From positions 1 to 20,918 of the IMG/VR virus record IMGVR_UViG_3300044825_001900: DNA of 20,918 nucleotides. One strand, 5' to 3'. A model generated the notes under the pieces. The model saw nothing but the letters and a program-made list of their open reading frames with translations, did not search any database and had not been told where the DNA came from. Below are positions 7,281 to 16,427 of this stretch, one piece after another. Positions within the stretch are counted from its first letter, which is position 1, and each line of letters begins with the position of its first letter. This DNA is from a virus. The translations under genes were made by a program, and so were the position numbers.

Positions 7281-9151
7281 ACATCAACCACACGATCTCG
7301 ACCGACCTGGTGCTCAAGGCGGCGCCGTGGGTGCAGGCCGCGAAGGACGCCGAAGCCGCGACCGCAGGCGTCGTGAAGCAGGCAGAGCGGCTCGACACCG
7401 CGATCGCCACGAAGCTCAACCCGCACATCAAGGATCTCGCGTCTAACTTCCGGCTCACGAAGGATGCGCTCTTCGGCTACGAGCAGGGCCTCGACCGCGC
7501 CGCTCGAGCGAACGATCGATTCGCGACCAGCGCAGGGAACGCGGCCCGAGCGTCGCAGCTCCAACAGAACCTTGCGCGCGCCGGCGGGCAGTTCGCCCAG
7601 GGCGCCGCGCAGCTCGGCGTCGGGCAGTTCGTGAACGGCGGCCTGGCGCAGGTCGTCAATCCGGCGATCTCGGGCCTGGCTGGAAACGCCGCGGGCGTCG
7701 GCTTGTCGATGTTGTCGGGGCCCGCGCTCGCGATCACGGCGACGTTCGCCACGCTCGGCATCGCGACGAAAGCGCTGATCGATGACTTCGAGGAAGCGAA
7801 CCGGCGCCTCAGCGACGATCTGATGGCCGCGGCCGACGCCGCTCGACGCGCCACCGAGAACCGCGTTCAGGCCGAAGAGCGCGTCGGCGGTCTCGCGTCG
7901 AGGATCCGCGAGCGCGAATCGATCACGCCGAACCGGCTCGAGAACAAGGCGTTCTACGAGGCGCAGCTCACCGAGCGCACGGCAGAGCTTGCCGCTTCTC
8001 GCGCGTCGCTCGCCGAGCAGGAAAAGCTACTCGCCGCGTCGACGTCACGCCTTGCCGCGCTCCAGGCCGGCCGCTCGGCTGCGTCCGCGGGTGGCGAAGG
8101 CGCCGCGTTCAACCTCGCGCGGCTCGCGAACCCGGGCGACGAGTCGGTCGTCCTCGGGCGCGTCCAGCAGCTCGCAACGCAGGGCCGCACGCTCCAGAGC
8201 GGCGGCGACCAAGACGCCGCCCGCGCGAAGTTCGAGGAGGCGCAGCAGCTTCTACAGCAGCTCTTCCAGTCGCTCGGCGCACCGGTCGAACGGCTCGGCG
8301 AGTTCCAGCAGGCGATCGCGGTGCTCGCCGCCGAGATCGACGCATCGTTTCAAGCGTCGCTCGATGCCACGTCGGTGGCGGCGCAGAGCGCAGCAACGTC
8401 GGTCGCCACGCTCACGGAGCAGGTCGCCGCTCTCGACGCCGCGTTCCGCGAGACGGCCGCGAACCTCGCCGGCATCACGCAGCTACTCGCGCGCGACGTC
8501 GCCGAGATCTCCGCGATGCAGGCGCAGCTCACGCAGGCGCAGGGCCAGCTCACGAGCGCCAAGCAGGCCGAGTACCAGTCGAACCAGGCGTTCGGCGACA
8601 TCGAAGGGTTCGCCCGCGGCGGCGTCGCGGACGATCAACTCGCGCTCCTCGGCGTCGGGGAAGTGGTGTTGAACAAGCAGCAGCAGAACGCGCTCGGCGG
8701 AGCGGCTGCGCTTCGTCGTGCGGGCGTGCCTGGCTTCGCCGACGGCGGCGGATTCCGAGACATGCTCGAGGGCACGCGACGCTACACGGCGGCCAGCCAG
8801 GCGGCCGGCTCGATCGACGCTTCGGTGGCGCGCTCGGGCTGGAACGAGATGGCGAACGCGCTGATGTCGCAGGGCCTCACCTATCGCCAGGCCTGGGACA
8901 CGATCAACCGTCGACGCGCGGCCGGTCTGCCTCCCGTCTTCCCCGGATTCACCCAAACGCCTACGGTGGCGTCGTCGCTCGGCAACGTCCAGACGTTCGC
9001 AGAAGGCGGAATCGTTCAGCCCTCGTCGACGGTGACGATGGGTGATATGCATTTCGACCTTCGCGGCGCGGGCGCGAACGAGACGACGGCCCGCGACATG
9101 GCGAAGACGATCCGTCGCCAGGTACGGCTCGGACTCTCGAAACTCTCATAG
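7277..9151 (+). CDS. Tape measure protein
   Basis: 624 residues, start overlapping the chaperone extension stop. The protein is rich in Ala, Gln, Arg and Glu with long helical and coiled-coil stretches (residues about 180-280 and 330-440). A hydrophobic segment near residues 130-170 (GLSMLSGPALAITATFATLGI) resembles the membrane-insertion regions of tape measures. Around residues 443-470, GFARGGVADDQLALLGVGEVVLNK matches the recurring tape-measure motif 'f..GG.v....d..lamL..GE.VlnK', and a second FADGG and a third FAEGGIVQ follow. Tape measures run inside the tail tube and set its length; at roughly 0.15 nm per residue this one implies a tail of about 90-95 nm. No lysozyme or peptidase domain is visible. 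Family confidence is high from motif, size and position. Confidence 0.85.
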   Translation: MNINHTISTDLVLKAAPWVQAAKDAEAATAGVVKQAERLDTAIATKLNPHIKDLASNFRLTKDALFGYEQGLDRAARANDRFATSAGNAARASQLQQNLARAGGQFAQGAAQLGVGQFVNGGLAQVVNPAISGLAGNAAGVGLSMLSGPALAITATFATLGIATKALIDDFEEANRRLSDDLMAAADAARRATENRVQAEERVGGLASRIRERESITPNRLENKAFYEAQLTERTAELAASRASLAEQEKLLAASTSRLAALQAGRSAASAGGEGAAFNLARLANPGDESVVLGRVQQLATQGRTLQSGGDQDAARAKFEEAQQLLQQLFQSLGAPVERLGEFQQAIAVLAAEIDASFQASLDATSVAAQSAATSVATLTEQVAALDAAFRETAANLAGITQLLARDVAEISAMQAQLTQAQGQLTSAKQAEYQSNQAFGDIEGFARGGVADDQLALLGVGEVVLNKQQQNALGGAAALRRAGVPGFADGGGFRDMLEGTRRYTAASQAAGSIDASVARSGWNEMANALMSQGLTYRQAWDTINRRRAAGLPPVFPGFTQTPTVASSLGNVQTFAEGGIVQPSSTVTMGDMHFDLRGAGANETTARDMAKTIRRQVRLGLSKLS

Positions 9152-9160
9152 GAGCCCATC

Positions 9161-9784
9161 GTGGCAAAGATCCTCCGCCTCATCGTTCTACTGCTCTCCT
9201 GCGTCGGCCCGCTGATCCGGAAGCTCTACCGCCAGGCCACGCGCAAGAACGTCGTGATTCACGAGTCCTTCGTCGCGCCGTGCGAGAACGACGGCGGGCC
9301 GCGCGGCTCGTTCGTGGTGCAGTGCTTCGACAGCCTGGGAAACCTGAAGTGGAGCGAGGCCAACCACAACCAGATCAAGAATGCGGGCCTCGACTACGCC
9401 CTCAACACGTGCTTCCACGGCTCGGCCGCGATCACGACCTGGTACATCGGCCTGATCACCGCGGGCGGCACGATCACCACGGCCGGCGACACGATGTCCT
9501 CGCACGCGGGCTGGACGGAGAGCACTGCCTACAGCGACGCGACCCGTCGCGAGTGGACCGAAGGCGCATCGAGCGGCGGCGTGATCACCAGCTCGAGCAC
9601 GAGCGACTTCAACATCAACGCTACCGCGACCATCGGCGGCATCTTCGTGACGAGCGACAACACGAAGAGCGGCACGACGGGCACGCTGTGGTCGACGGCC
9701 GCATTCGCGACCGATCAATCCGTGAGCAGCGGCGACGTGCTGAAGGTCTCCTACACGATCACGATGACGGCCGGCGCGACCTGA
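9161..9784 (+). CDS. Tail structural protein with N-terminal hydrophobic helix
   Basis: 207 residues from a GTG with GGAG six bases upstream. The body matches a family common in siphophage tail clusters: NHNQIKNAGLDYALNTCF, TTWYIGLITAGGTIT, ADTMSSHAGWTE-like text (GDTMSSHAGWTESTAYSDA), FNINATATIGGIFVTSDN and the closing QSVSSGDVLKVSYTITMTA. These proteins are mostly beta and thought to be virion components, often just after the tape measure. Unusually, the first 30 residues contain a hydrophobic run (LRLIVLLLSCVGPLI) then a basic RKLYRQATRK, looking like a membrane anchor or signal sequence. No alternative start removing it has a comparable ribosome site. The role of that helix is unknown. 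Confidence 0.7.
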   Translation: MAKILRLIVLLLSCVGPLIRKLYRQATRKNVVIHESFVAPCENDGGPRGSFVVQCFDSLGNLKWSEANHNQIKNAGLDYALNTCFHGSAAITTWYIGLITAGGTITTAGDTMSSHAGWTESTAYSDATRREWTEGASSGGVITSSSTSDFNINATATIGGIFVTSDNTKSGTTGTLWSTAAFATDQSVSSGDVLKVSYTITMTAGAT

Positions 9785-9808
9785 TCCAACCCTGAAGGTG
9801 GTGCCCGC

Positions 9809-12160
9809 GTGGTGACCTTCGTCCCGTCGCTGCTGGCGCCGGATGAGCTTCGCGAGTTCAACGGCTCCTACTACATTCCAACCCGCTCACGCCTCGTTGC
9901 GCGTGGGCGGGATGGTCTGCTTTACAGCCTCTATGGCTCGGTGAACGGGCAGGGCATCGCGGTGCTGCGGTGCGTCTGCTACTCGATCAACATCCAGACG
10001 CGCGCCGCGACGGTCGTCTGGGACCATCGCGTGGCCGCCGGCGAGTCGATGACGTTCCCGAACATCGACAACCCGCTCGGCGACGATCTCCACAACTCGA
10101 CGATCGCGATCGACTACAGCGGGACCGTCGAGCGCGTCATCGTCGTTATGCCGGTCAAGGTCGATCTCGGCGGCGGCCTTTTCAGGACCGACCTCCAGCT
10201 CTTCCACGTGCGCACGGACACTCCGGGCACGTTCACCGCGGGCGACTCGTTCCAGTACTCGGGGCCCGCCGCGACGGGCCTGGTGGGCCTCGCTCTGTTC
10301 GGCAGGAAGAACGGCAGCGGCGATATTTGGTGCGTTTACGGCGCGGCCGACGAAAGCGACACCGGCTCGAGCGTGGTGATCATGCGCTCGCGCACGGTCT
10401 CCTCGCCGACGGGTTCCTGGTCCTCGGCGACGACCGCGATCGGGGCGGAGACCTTCAGCGGGTACGCCGCGGCCGGCATCGCGCAGCACACCGACGGGTC
10501 GATCTACATCCTGTTCGGCATGGGCTTGAGCGGCTCGCGTCGACTCTCGCTCTATCACTCGCTCACGACGACGTCGTGGACGCTGGTCGGGGACATCAAG
10601 ACCTACGATTCCTCGATCAAGGAAGACTGGCTTTGCTACTCGCTGGTGGTCGATCTCTCGGGCGACCTCCACGCCGCGTTCTGTAATCGCGTCGAGTTCC
10701 CCGGCGTCGGGTCGGGCGCGAAGCAGCGGCTGCGATATATGCAGCTCACCTCGAGCGGCTCGATCGTCTCCGAGTCGCTGTTCCACGAGCTGCCGCTGTG
10801 GAATCAGAACGCGACGGCGAACAACCAGAAGTTCAACTTCTATCGCTCCGCGCAGGTCGCCGTCGACGACCGCGGCTATGCGCGCGTGATCACCAACCTG
10901 CGCGCCAACCCGATCGGCTACGAGCCATCCACCAAGACGACGTTCACCGACGAGACCAACCATTGGGGGTTGACCGTCGTCTACCGCGAGACGCCGACCG
11001 GCTGGGTGAGCTACCTGGCGACCGCCAAGCAGAGCCCGAACTCCGGCGATGAGATTGCCTGCGTCGCGGGGCACGCTGTTCCGCACGACGTCTGGGGCAT
11101 CGGCCGTCGAGGAGTGCCGGCGCTCGGCGAACTCTGGTGCGAGATCGTCTGCGTCAACACCGCGTTCCTCACGCCGACAATCATCTCGTGCGAGGCGCCC
11201 GGCTATCAGCTCCGCGTGATGGTGTCGGACGACTACGAGGGCAGTCTCTCGCGCCTCGCAGCCAACGCGCCCGCGGTCGCTGGCATGCTCGCGTCGAACA
11301 ACTTCCTGAAGCTCTTCCCGTCGAACTCGCTCCAAGCCACGCACGCAGCGACGCATCCCGGTACGTCGCTCGCCCGCGCGGCGGCGAACCTTCTCGACAT
11401 CTACGGCACGGTGGCGGCGGGCAAAGCGAAGCTCGGATCGACGCTCGCCAACATCGGCCAGAGCGTCACCGTGTTCCTCGATGCGCTCTCGAAGTGGAGG
11501 GCTGCCAACACCGGCGAACTCGGACAGAGCGTCACCGTCTCGCGCGTGATCACGATCGCATGCGGGAATTTCGTGAGCGGCTCGAACGGAATCGGCAAGG
11601 CGTTGCCGGTCGCCAACGAACTCGAGGTGAACCAGGGCGTCGTTCTCAGCGGCACGATCTACGTCACGGCAGGGAACACGGTCGAGGTCGAACACGCCGT
11701 CGCGATCGAACCCGTCGAGGGATGCGAGACGCTCTACGATCCGGAGATCGACATCGTCGAGGATCCGCGCTCGATCCAGTCCGTGATCTTCTCCGCGCCG
11801 CCGTCCTCACCGGTTCACTTCGTGACCCTGCGCCGCCCGGAGATCGGCAACATGGACGTGCTCGCGACGCAGGGCGAGTACGCACGCTCGCGCACGGGCG
11901 TGCCTCTGCTCGCGCGGCGAACGCCGTCGACGCGACGACTCGTGATGCAGTTCGAGCACCTCACGCGAAACCAACGCGCCGAGCTCTCCGACTTCCTCGT
12001 GCTCTGGCGAGGCACCGAGCTGCGGTTCCGCGATCACCAGGGCCGGACCTGGCGAGGGTACATCCTCACCGAAGAGCCGCTGTTCCGCTCGGGATCGGGC
12101 GGCACGGCGCAATGGTCGGTCACGCTGGAATTCCAAGGCGTCCTCGAGGCGGGTGTCTGA
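9809..12160 (+). CDS. Tail-tip protein A: beta-propeller-like domain plus C-terminal Dit-like domain
   Basis: 783 residues from GTG 9809, with AAGGTGG seven bases upstream. Residues 30-436 show about seven repeats at about 60-residue spacing, each with a strand-turn-strand core such as AAGIAQHTDGSIYILFG (about 221), YSLVVDLSGDLHAAFC (277) and SAQVAVDDRGYARVIT (347); the 'vavD..G.lh..y' pattern recalls BNR/Asp-box-type propellers. Residues about 540-640 hold short repeats of the type 'GQSVTV' and 'NELEVNQGVVL'. The end (709-779), RRLVMQFEHLTRNQ...ELRFRDHQGRTWRGYIL, resembles distal tail (Dit/gpM-type) beta sandwiches. The same layout recurs in the next gene. I infer a tail-tip component that docks through its C-terminus and presents a propeller for receptor or glycan binding. 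No catalytic residues are assigned. Confidence 0.65.
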   Translation: MVTFVPSLLAPDELREFNGSYYIPTRSRLVARGRDGLLYSLYGSVNGQGIAVLRCVCYSINIQTRAATVVWDHRVAAGESMTFPNIDNPLGDDLHNSTIAIDYSGTVERVIVVMPVKVDLGGGLFRTDLQLFHVRTDTPGTFTAGDSFQYSGPAATGLVGLALFGRKNGSGDIWCVYGAADESDTGSSVVIMRSRTVSSPTGSWSSATTAIGAETFSGYAAAGIAQHTDGSIYILFGMGLSGSRRLSLYHSLTTTSWTLVGDIKTYDSSIKEDWLCYSLVVDLSGDLHAAFCNRVEFPGVGSGAKQRLRYMQLTSSGSIVSESLFHELPLWNQNATANNQKFNFYRSAQVAVDDRGYARVITNLRANPIGYEPSTKTTFTDETNHWGLTVVYRETPTGWVSYLATAKQSPNSGDEIACVAGHAVPHDVWGIGRRGVPALGELWCEIVCVNTAFLTPTIISCEAPGYQLRVMVSDDYEGSLSRLAANAPAVAGMLASNNFLKLFPSNSLQATHAATHPGTSLARAAANLLDIYGTVAAGKAKLGSTLANIGQSVTVFLDALSKWRAANTGELGQSVTVSRVITIACGNFVSGSNGIGKALPVANELEVNQGVVLSGTIYVTAGNTVEVEHAVAIEPVEGCETLYDPEIDIVEDPRSIQSVIFSAPPSSPVHFVTLRRPEIGNMDVLATQGEYARSRTGVPLLARRTPSTRRLVMQFEHLTRNQRAELSDFLVLWRGTELRFRDHQGRTWRGYILTEEPLFRSGSGGTAQWSVTLEFQGVLEAGV

Positions 12161-14022
12161 TGGCTGGTTCGACGCAATTCGGCGGGCAGTCCGGGCACGG
12201 CAGCACGCCGACGCAGGGCGGGCGGCACGTCGTCCGCGGCACGAACGGCGTGATCTGGATGTTCGTCGACGAGACGTCGGGCCTCAACCACGAGCTGGTC
12301 TGCTACTTCGCCGGCACGGGTTCTCGCGTAGCGACGCGCGAGGTGGTTCGAGCCGCGAGCGTGCTGTCGATCCTCGGCGTCTCGTGCTGCGTCGACACCG
12401 ACGACCAGCCCGTCGTGGCCTACACCGAAGGCGCGACAAGCGGGATCAAGGTCTCGCGCCGCATCGCGGACGTCTGGACGACCGAAGCCTCGGCCGCGAC
12501 GTTCCACACCTCGATCGCGGCCCACCAGATCCTCTGCAACTCCTCGGGCGCATTCGAACTGATCTACGGCGACTATCGCTCGTCGCTCACACGGCAGCAG
12601 GTTCAGCACCGACGCTCGACGGATGATCTCGGAACATGGGCGGCGCCGACCACGGTCGACTTCAACGCCACCGCACTCACCGACGTGACGCAGGAACGCC
12701 GCGTGGCTGCTTGCCTTGACGCCAGCGACGCGATTCACGCCGCGTGGTCTATTCGGACGGGTTCCACGTGGAACGTCTCCTACGCGCTCTATTCGGGTTC
12801 CTGGGGATCGATCGAAACCGTCGACTCGCCGCCGTTCAACTCGCCCGCCCAGCAGCCGCGGTACATCTCGATCGCCGTTGACGGCAGCGCGCGCCCGACG
12901 TGCGTCTGGGTGAAGCAGGGCCGGACATCGGCGCCTGGCGTGACCTCGATCTTTCACAGCAGGCGCCACGGCTCGTGGTCGGGCGCGCTCCAGATCCACG
13001 ACGCGCCGACGACGTCGCAGGACAAGCCGAGCGTCACCGTCAACCAGGCCGGGTACTGCGACGTGTTCTGGATCGGCGATTCGATCGGCGGCGCGGCGAC
13101 GGGTCACGACTCGCTGATGCGAGCCTACGGCGACGGCTCCTCGTTCGCGTTCGCGCGGATCGTCGACCCCGGATCGAACGTCCGCCAACCCGAGACGCCG
13201 CACTCGTGGCGCCCTCACGGCCACGGCTTCTTCGATTCCGGCTACTGGTGCATGTACTACGCCGCGGGGTCGGTCGGCTTCGCGGAGTCGATCACCGGAA
13301 CGACGTGGGTGCACGAGCCCGAGTGCGCGAACGATCTCTCGGTGGCGCACGCCTCGAGCATGGCGGGAAGCGTGTTCGGCAACCGAAACCAGCTCGGCGT
13401 CGGGCAGACGGTCGGCGTGACGGTCGAGCGCACACGCGAGGCGAAGAACGAACTCGTGGCGAACCAGAAGTTCACCTTGCCGCGCGGCGGATCGGTTGGC
13501 CTGGTCGGGCAATCGGTGTCGCTCGCTGGCTCGGTCTGGGTGCGCTCGGCGGGCAACTCGATCGCCGCCAACCAGGCAGTCGGCCGCGAGTATCCACCGC
13601 TCTGCGAGACCGCCTACGTTCCGAGTCCCGCGCTTTCCGCTTCGGAGTCGGCGAGCGTCTACCTGGCCGGCCCGTATCCACTCGCGACGCGAGCGCTCAA
13701 GCTCCCAGCGCCCGCGCTCGGCGACGGCCGAACCGAGGTGCTCCGCATCATCACCCTGCGGTCGATGGGCGGCGAGATCCAGCAGGCGAAGAAGACGACG
13801 AACCTCAAGCGGTTCACGCTGCCGTACTCGCAGCTCTCGCGGCTCAAGGCGGTGGAGGTGCAGGACTTCTTCGACGCGATGGTCGGGGAGCTGGTGCGCT
13901 ACACCGACATCGACGGCATCGCATGGAAGTGCGCCGTGCTCTCGGCCGAGATCCGGATCGTTCAGAACGGCGACTACCACCACGGCCAGGTCGAGATCGT
14001 TCTCGAGGGCGAGGCAGTATGA
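12160..14022 (+). CDS. Tail-tip protein B: paralogue-like propeller plus Dit-like domain
   Basis: 620 residues from the ATG overlapping the previous stop by one base; a longer frame upstream lies inside the preceding gene. Six repeats at about 53-residue intervals start near residues 24, 75, 123, 183, 236 and 290 (GTNGVIWMFVDE, CCVDTDDQPVVAYTEG, CNSSGAFELIYGDY, ACLDASDAIHAAWSI, IAVDGSARPTCVWV, VTVNQAGYCDVFWIG), consistent with a six-bladed propeller. Residues 405-475 carry 'NQLGVGQTVGV', 'NELVANQKFTL' and 'GQSVSLAG' repeats like those of protein A. The C-terminus (550-620, KRFTLPYSQLSRLKAVEVQD...DIDGIAWKCAVL) matches the Dit-like end of A. Similar order but low residue identity suggests old duplication. 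Likely a tail-tip or adhesin subunit; ligand unknown. Confidence 0.65.
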   Translation: MAGSTQFGGQSGHGSTPTQGGRHVVRGTNGVIWMFVDETSGLNHELVCYFAGTGSRVATREVVRAASVLSILGVSCCVDTDDQPVVAYTEGATSGIKVSRRIADVWTTEASAATFHTSIAAHQILCNSSGAFELIYGDYRSSLTRQQVQHRRSTDDLGTWAAPTTVDFNATALTDVTQERRVAACLDASDAIHAAWSIRTGSTWNVSYALYSGSWGSIETVDSPPFNSPAQQPRYISIAVDGSARPTCVWVKQGRTSAPGVTSIFHSRRHGSWSGALQIHDAPTTSQDKPSVTVNQAGYCDVFWIGDSIGGAATGHDSLMRAYGDGSSFAFARIVDPGSNVRQPETPHSWRPHGHGFFDSGYWCMYYAAGSVGFAESITGTTWVHEPECANDLSVAHASSMAGSVFGNRNQLGVGQTVGVTVERTREAKNELVANQKFTLPRGGSVGLVGQSVSLAGSVWVRSAGNSIAANQAVGREYPPLCETAYVPSPALSASESASVYLAGPYPLATRALKLPAPALGDGRTEVLRIITLRSMGGEIQQAKKTTNLKRFTLPYSQLSRLKAVEVQDFFDAMVGELVRYTDIDGIAWKCAVLSAEIRIVQNGDYHHGQVEIVLEGEAV

Positions 14023-16427
14023 AGACGATCCCGGCATCGGTGCTCGCGGCGATCAACAAGGAGACCGGGCGCGAGGCGCAGGTGCTCGTCCGCGTCGACT
14101 GGCCCTCGCCGATCGGAACCAAGTGGTACGGCGAGACGACGAAGCAGCTCGAGGATCTCGACATCCGCGGCTGGCTCGCGGGCGTCACGCCGCTCACGAG
14201 CACGGTCGGGCCGGACTGGAGCGCAGCCACGACCGACGTCGCGATCACCATCAACGACGCAGGCGGCGAGCTGTACGGCGCGCTCACGTTCCCGAGCGCA
14301 CCCGTCGAGACATCGACGGCTCGGATGTATCTCCACTTCGCCGAGACGACCAAGGCCGATCTCGTTCTCCTCGCCAAGGGCCGGGTGACGTCGCCGATCT
14401 CGTACTCCGAAGCGACGAGGCAGCTCACGTTCACCTTGTTCGCGGATCACCGCAGCGAGTCCGCGACGATCGTCCTCGACCAGACGCTCGACTCGCTGGT
14501 GCCGGACGAGAGCGATGGCAAGGTGGTGCCGCTCGTCTTCGGCGTGCCGCGCGACGTTCCCGCCGTCCTGATCCGCAAAGGCCCGGTCACGTTCCTCACG
14601 CAGGACATCGACAGCGCGGACACGCAGTTCGACTGCGAGTCGGACCACACTTTCCCGGGTGGCACGATCAAAGTGCGCGTCGAAGACGAGTACATGAACG
14701 CCGACGTGAACGGCGACACGATCACGGTGACGAGCCGCAACGTCGCAGCGTTCACCGCGGTCACAGCTTCGCGCCCGTCGAACTCACCCGACGTCTCGAA
14801 CCCCTTCGTGCTCTGGATCGACTCGGACCAGAACGCGGCGGGACAGCACATCATCATCAACGGCGACGACGTCCCCGGAACGCACTCGAAGAACCAGGCG
14901 CGGCTGTGCGTTGCGCAGAAGGGCCGGAAGCTCCTGTTCGATCGGCCTTGGACGCGCAACACCGGCGACACGTGGGTGATCGGCGCGGGCATTCCGGTGA
15001 CCGCGAAGCGCTACGCCTTCGACTGGCTCGACACGGCCGGTCCCGCGAACGCAAACCAGTGGACGATCCAGGCAGGCGCTCGCGTCTCGCAGGCCGGGCA
15101 GGAGTTCAAGACGTACCTTGTGTCGAGCGTGCCGGCGCTCGAACTCCTGCGCGTGCGGGCGTACCGCACCTACCAGCAAGGTCGGCTCGGCATCACGGGC
15201 CGGAAGCTCGTCGACGTCCCGCAGGATCTCTACGTCGCCACCAACCAGACCTACCTCTTGCCGAACGACGAAGGCACGCTCGTCGGCGTCACGTGCACGC
15301 AGATCCGATTCCCGGTCGCCCTCGAGTACCTGAACCAGGGCTGGGACGATGACACGGTCTACGTCACCGTGAAGAGTTCGACGGGCGCGAACGTCGTCGA
15401 CCAGATCCAGTGGTTGCTCGAGCAGAAGACCAACATCACCGTGGACGCGGCGAGCTTCGCTTCGGTGCGCTCGAAGGTCTCAAAGTACCGCGCCGACCAC
15501 GCCATCCTCGACGCCACCGACGCGCTCGAGCTGGCGCACGACATGGCCTACCAGGCGCGGTGCGCGATCTTCATCTCGAACGGCGTCGCGAAGATCCGAT
15601 ACCTGAGCCAGGCGCCGACGCCGGTCTACACGCTGCGCAACGACCGGAACCTGGTCGATAGCTTTGGCCTCGAGCTGACGGACGTGACCGAGCTCTACAC
15701 GTCGACCGCGGTGACCTGGCGTCGTGGCTACACGGGCGGCGACCAAGAGAAGCGCTTCCGGACGTCGAAGAACATCGATCGGTTCGGCGTGCTTCCCGAT
15801 GCGCGCGATTACTCGATCTACCAGCGCAAGAGTCTCGTGACGAAGAGTTCGACCTTCTGGGCGCTTCGGAAGAGCCGGACCTGGAAGATGATCCACGTCG
15901 TCGCGGACATGCGCCTATTGCCGTTCGAGCCATTCGACGGCATCGAGCTGAGGCTGAACGAAGCGGGGCAAAGCGTCGCCGTGCTGATTCCGGACGGCAC
16001 GATTGCCGAGGTCTACGCCGCGCGGTACTCGCCGAAGCCTCACGCCGTCGAGCTGCTGCTCTGGCTGCCGATCGAGAGCGGCGGCAACTTCACCAGCTCC
16101 AACGCGTACGTTTCCGACGTCGGCGACACCTCGATTGCCGATCCCACGCCCAAGCCAGCGAAGAACACTATCGCGCGGATCGCGCCCTTCGCGTTCTCGA
16201 TGTACTCCGAGCCTATGCAGCAGACCGTGGCCGCCAAGATCCTGAAGGTGATCACGTCGAAAACGGCCGAGATCGAGCTGTATCCTCTTGGCCTCGCGGC
16301 TGCGCCGTCCGGCACGGGCTTCTTGACGTGCTTGAAGACTCCGCCGGTGGCGCTCGCGGTCAATCAAACCGGGCTCGTCTGGCGAACGCCGATGGGCTCC
16401 TACCACACGGACGTGTTCGCTCAATGA
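14019..16427 (+). CDS. Tail hub / tip attachment protein
   Basis: 802 residues; the ATG at 14019 overlaps the previous stop (ATGA), and the open frame further upstream is only a shadow of the preceding gene. Residues 1-120 (QVLVRVDWPSPIGTKWYGET, DVAITINDAGGELYGALTFP) resemble the first domain of siphophage hub proteins, which encircle the tube end. Long beta-rich segments follow, and residues 460-620 (IQWLLEQKTNITVDAASF, AHDMAYQARCAIFISNGVAKIRYLS) look like the gp27/gpJ-type hub domains. The region near 690-740 (GNFTSSNAYVSDVGDTSIADPTPKP) is a Ser/Thr/Pro linker before a last beta domain (residues about 740-802), possibly a receptor-facing part. In lambda the equivalent gpJ determines host attachment. 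The hub role is by resemblance and gene order; no enzymatic motif was seen. Confidence 0.65.
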   Translation: MKTIPASVLAAINKETGREAQVLVRVDWPSPIGTKWYGETTKQLEDLDIRGWLAGVTPLTSTVGPDWSAATTDVAITINDAGGELYGALTFPSAPVETSTARMYLHFAETTKADLVLLAKGRVTSPISYSEATRQLTFTLFADHRSESATIVLDQTLDSLVPDESDGKVVPLVFGVPRDVPAVLIRKGPVTFLTQDIDSADTQFDCESDHTFPGGTIKVRVEDEYMNADVNGDTITVTSRNVAAFTAVTASRPSNSPDVSNPFVLWIDSDQNAAGQHIIINGDDVPGTHSKNQARLCVAQKGRKLLFDRPWTRNTGDTWVIGAGIPVTAKRYAFDWLDTAGPANANQWTIQAGARVSQAGQEFKTYLVSSVPALELLRVRAYRTYQQGRLGITGRKLVDVPQDLYVATNQTYLLPNDEGTLVGVTCTQIRFPVALEYLNQGWDDDTVYVTVKSSTGANVVDQIQWLLEQKTNITVDAASFASVRSKVSKYRADHAILDATDALELAHDMAYQARCAIFISNGVAKIRYLSQAPTPVYTLRNDRNLVDSFGLELTDVTELYTSTAVTWRRGYTGGDQEKRFRTSKNIDRFGVLPDARDYSIYQRKSLVTKSSTFWALRKSRTWKMIHVVADMRLLPFEPFDGIELRLNEAGQSVAVLIPDGTIAEVYAARYSPKPHAVELLLWLPIESGGNFTSSNAYVSDVGDTSIADPTPKPAKNTIARIAPFAFSMYSEPMQQTVAAKILKVITSKTAEIELYPLGLAAAPSGTGFLTCLKTPPVALAVNQTGLVWRTPMGSYHTDVFAQ

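Noticed and set aside
9887-11695. 602-residue open frame on the minus strand
   Set aside because: Antisense to tail-tip protein A, composed largely of Arg, Asp, Val and Ala; the plus frame has clear repeats and a domain structure.
12034-14037. 667-residue open frame on the minus strand
   Set aside because: Same situation opposite tail-tip protein B; composition-driven and without start signals.
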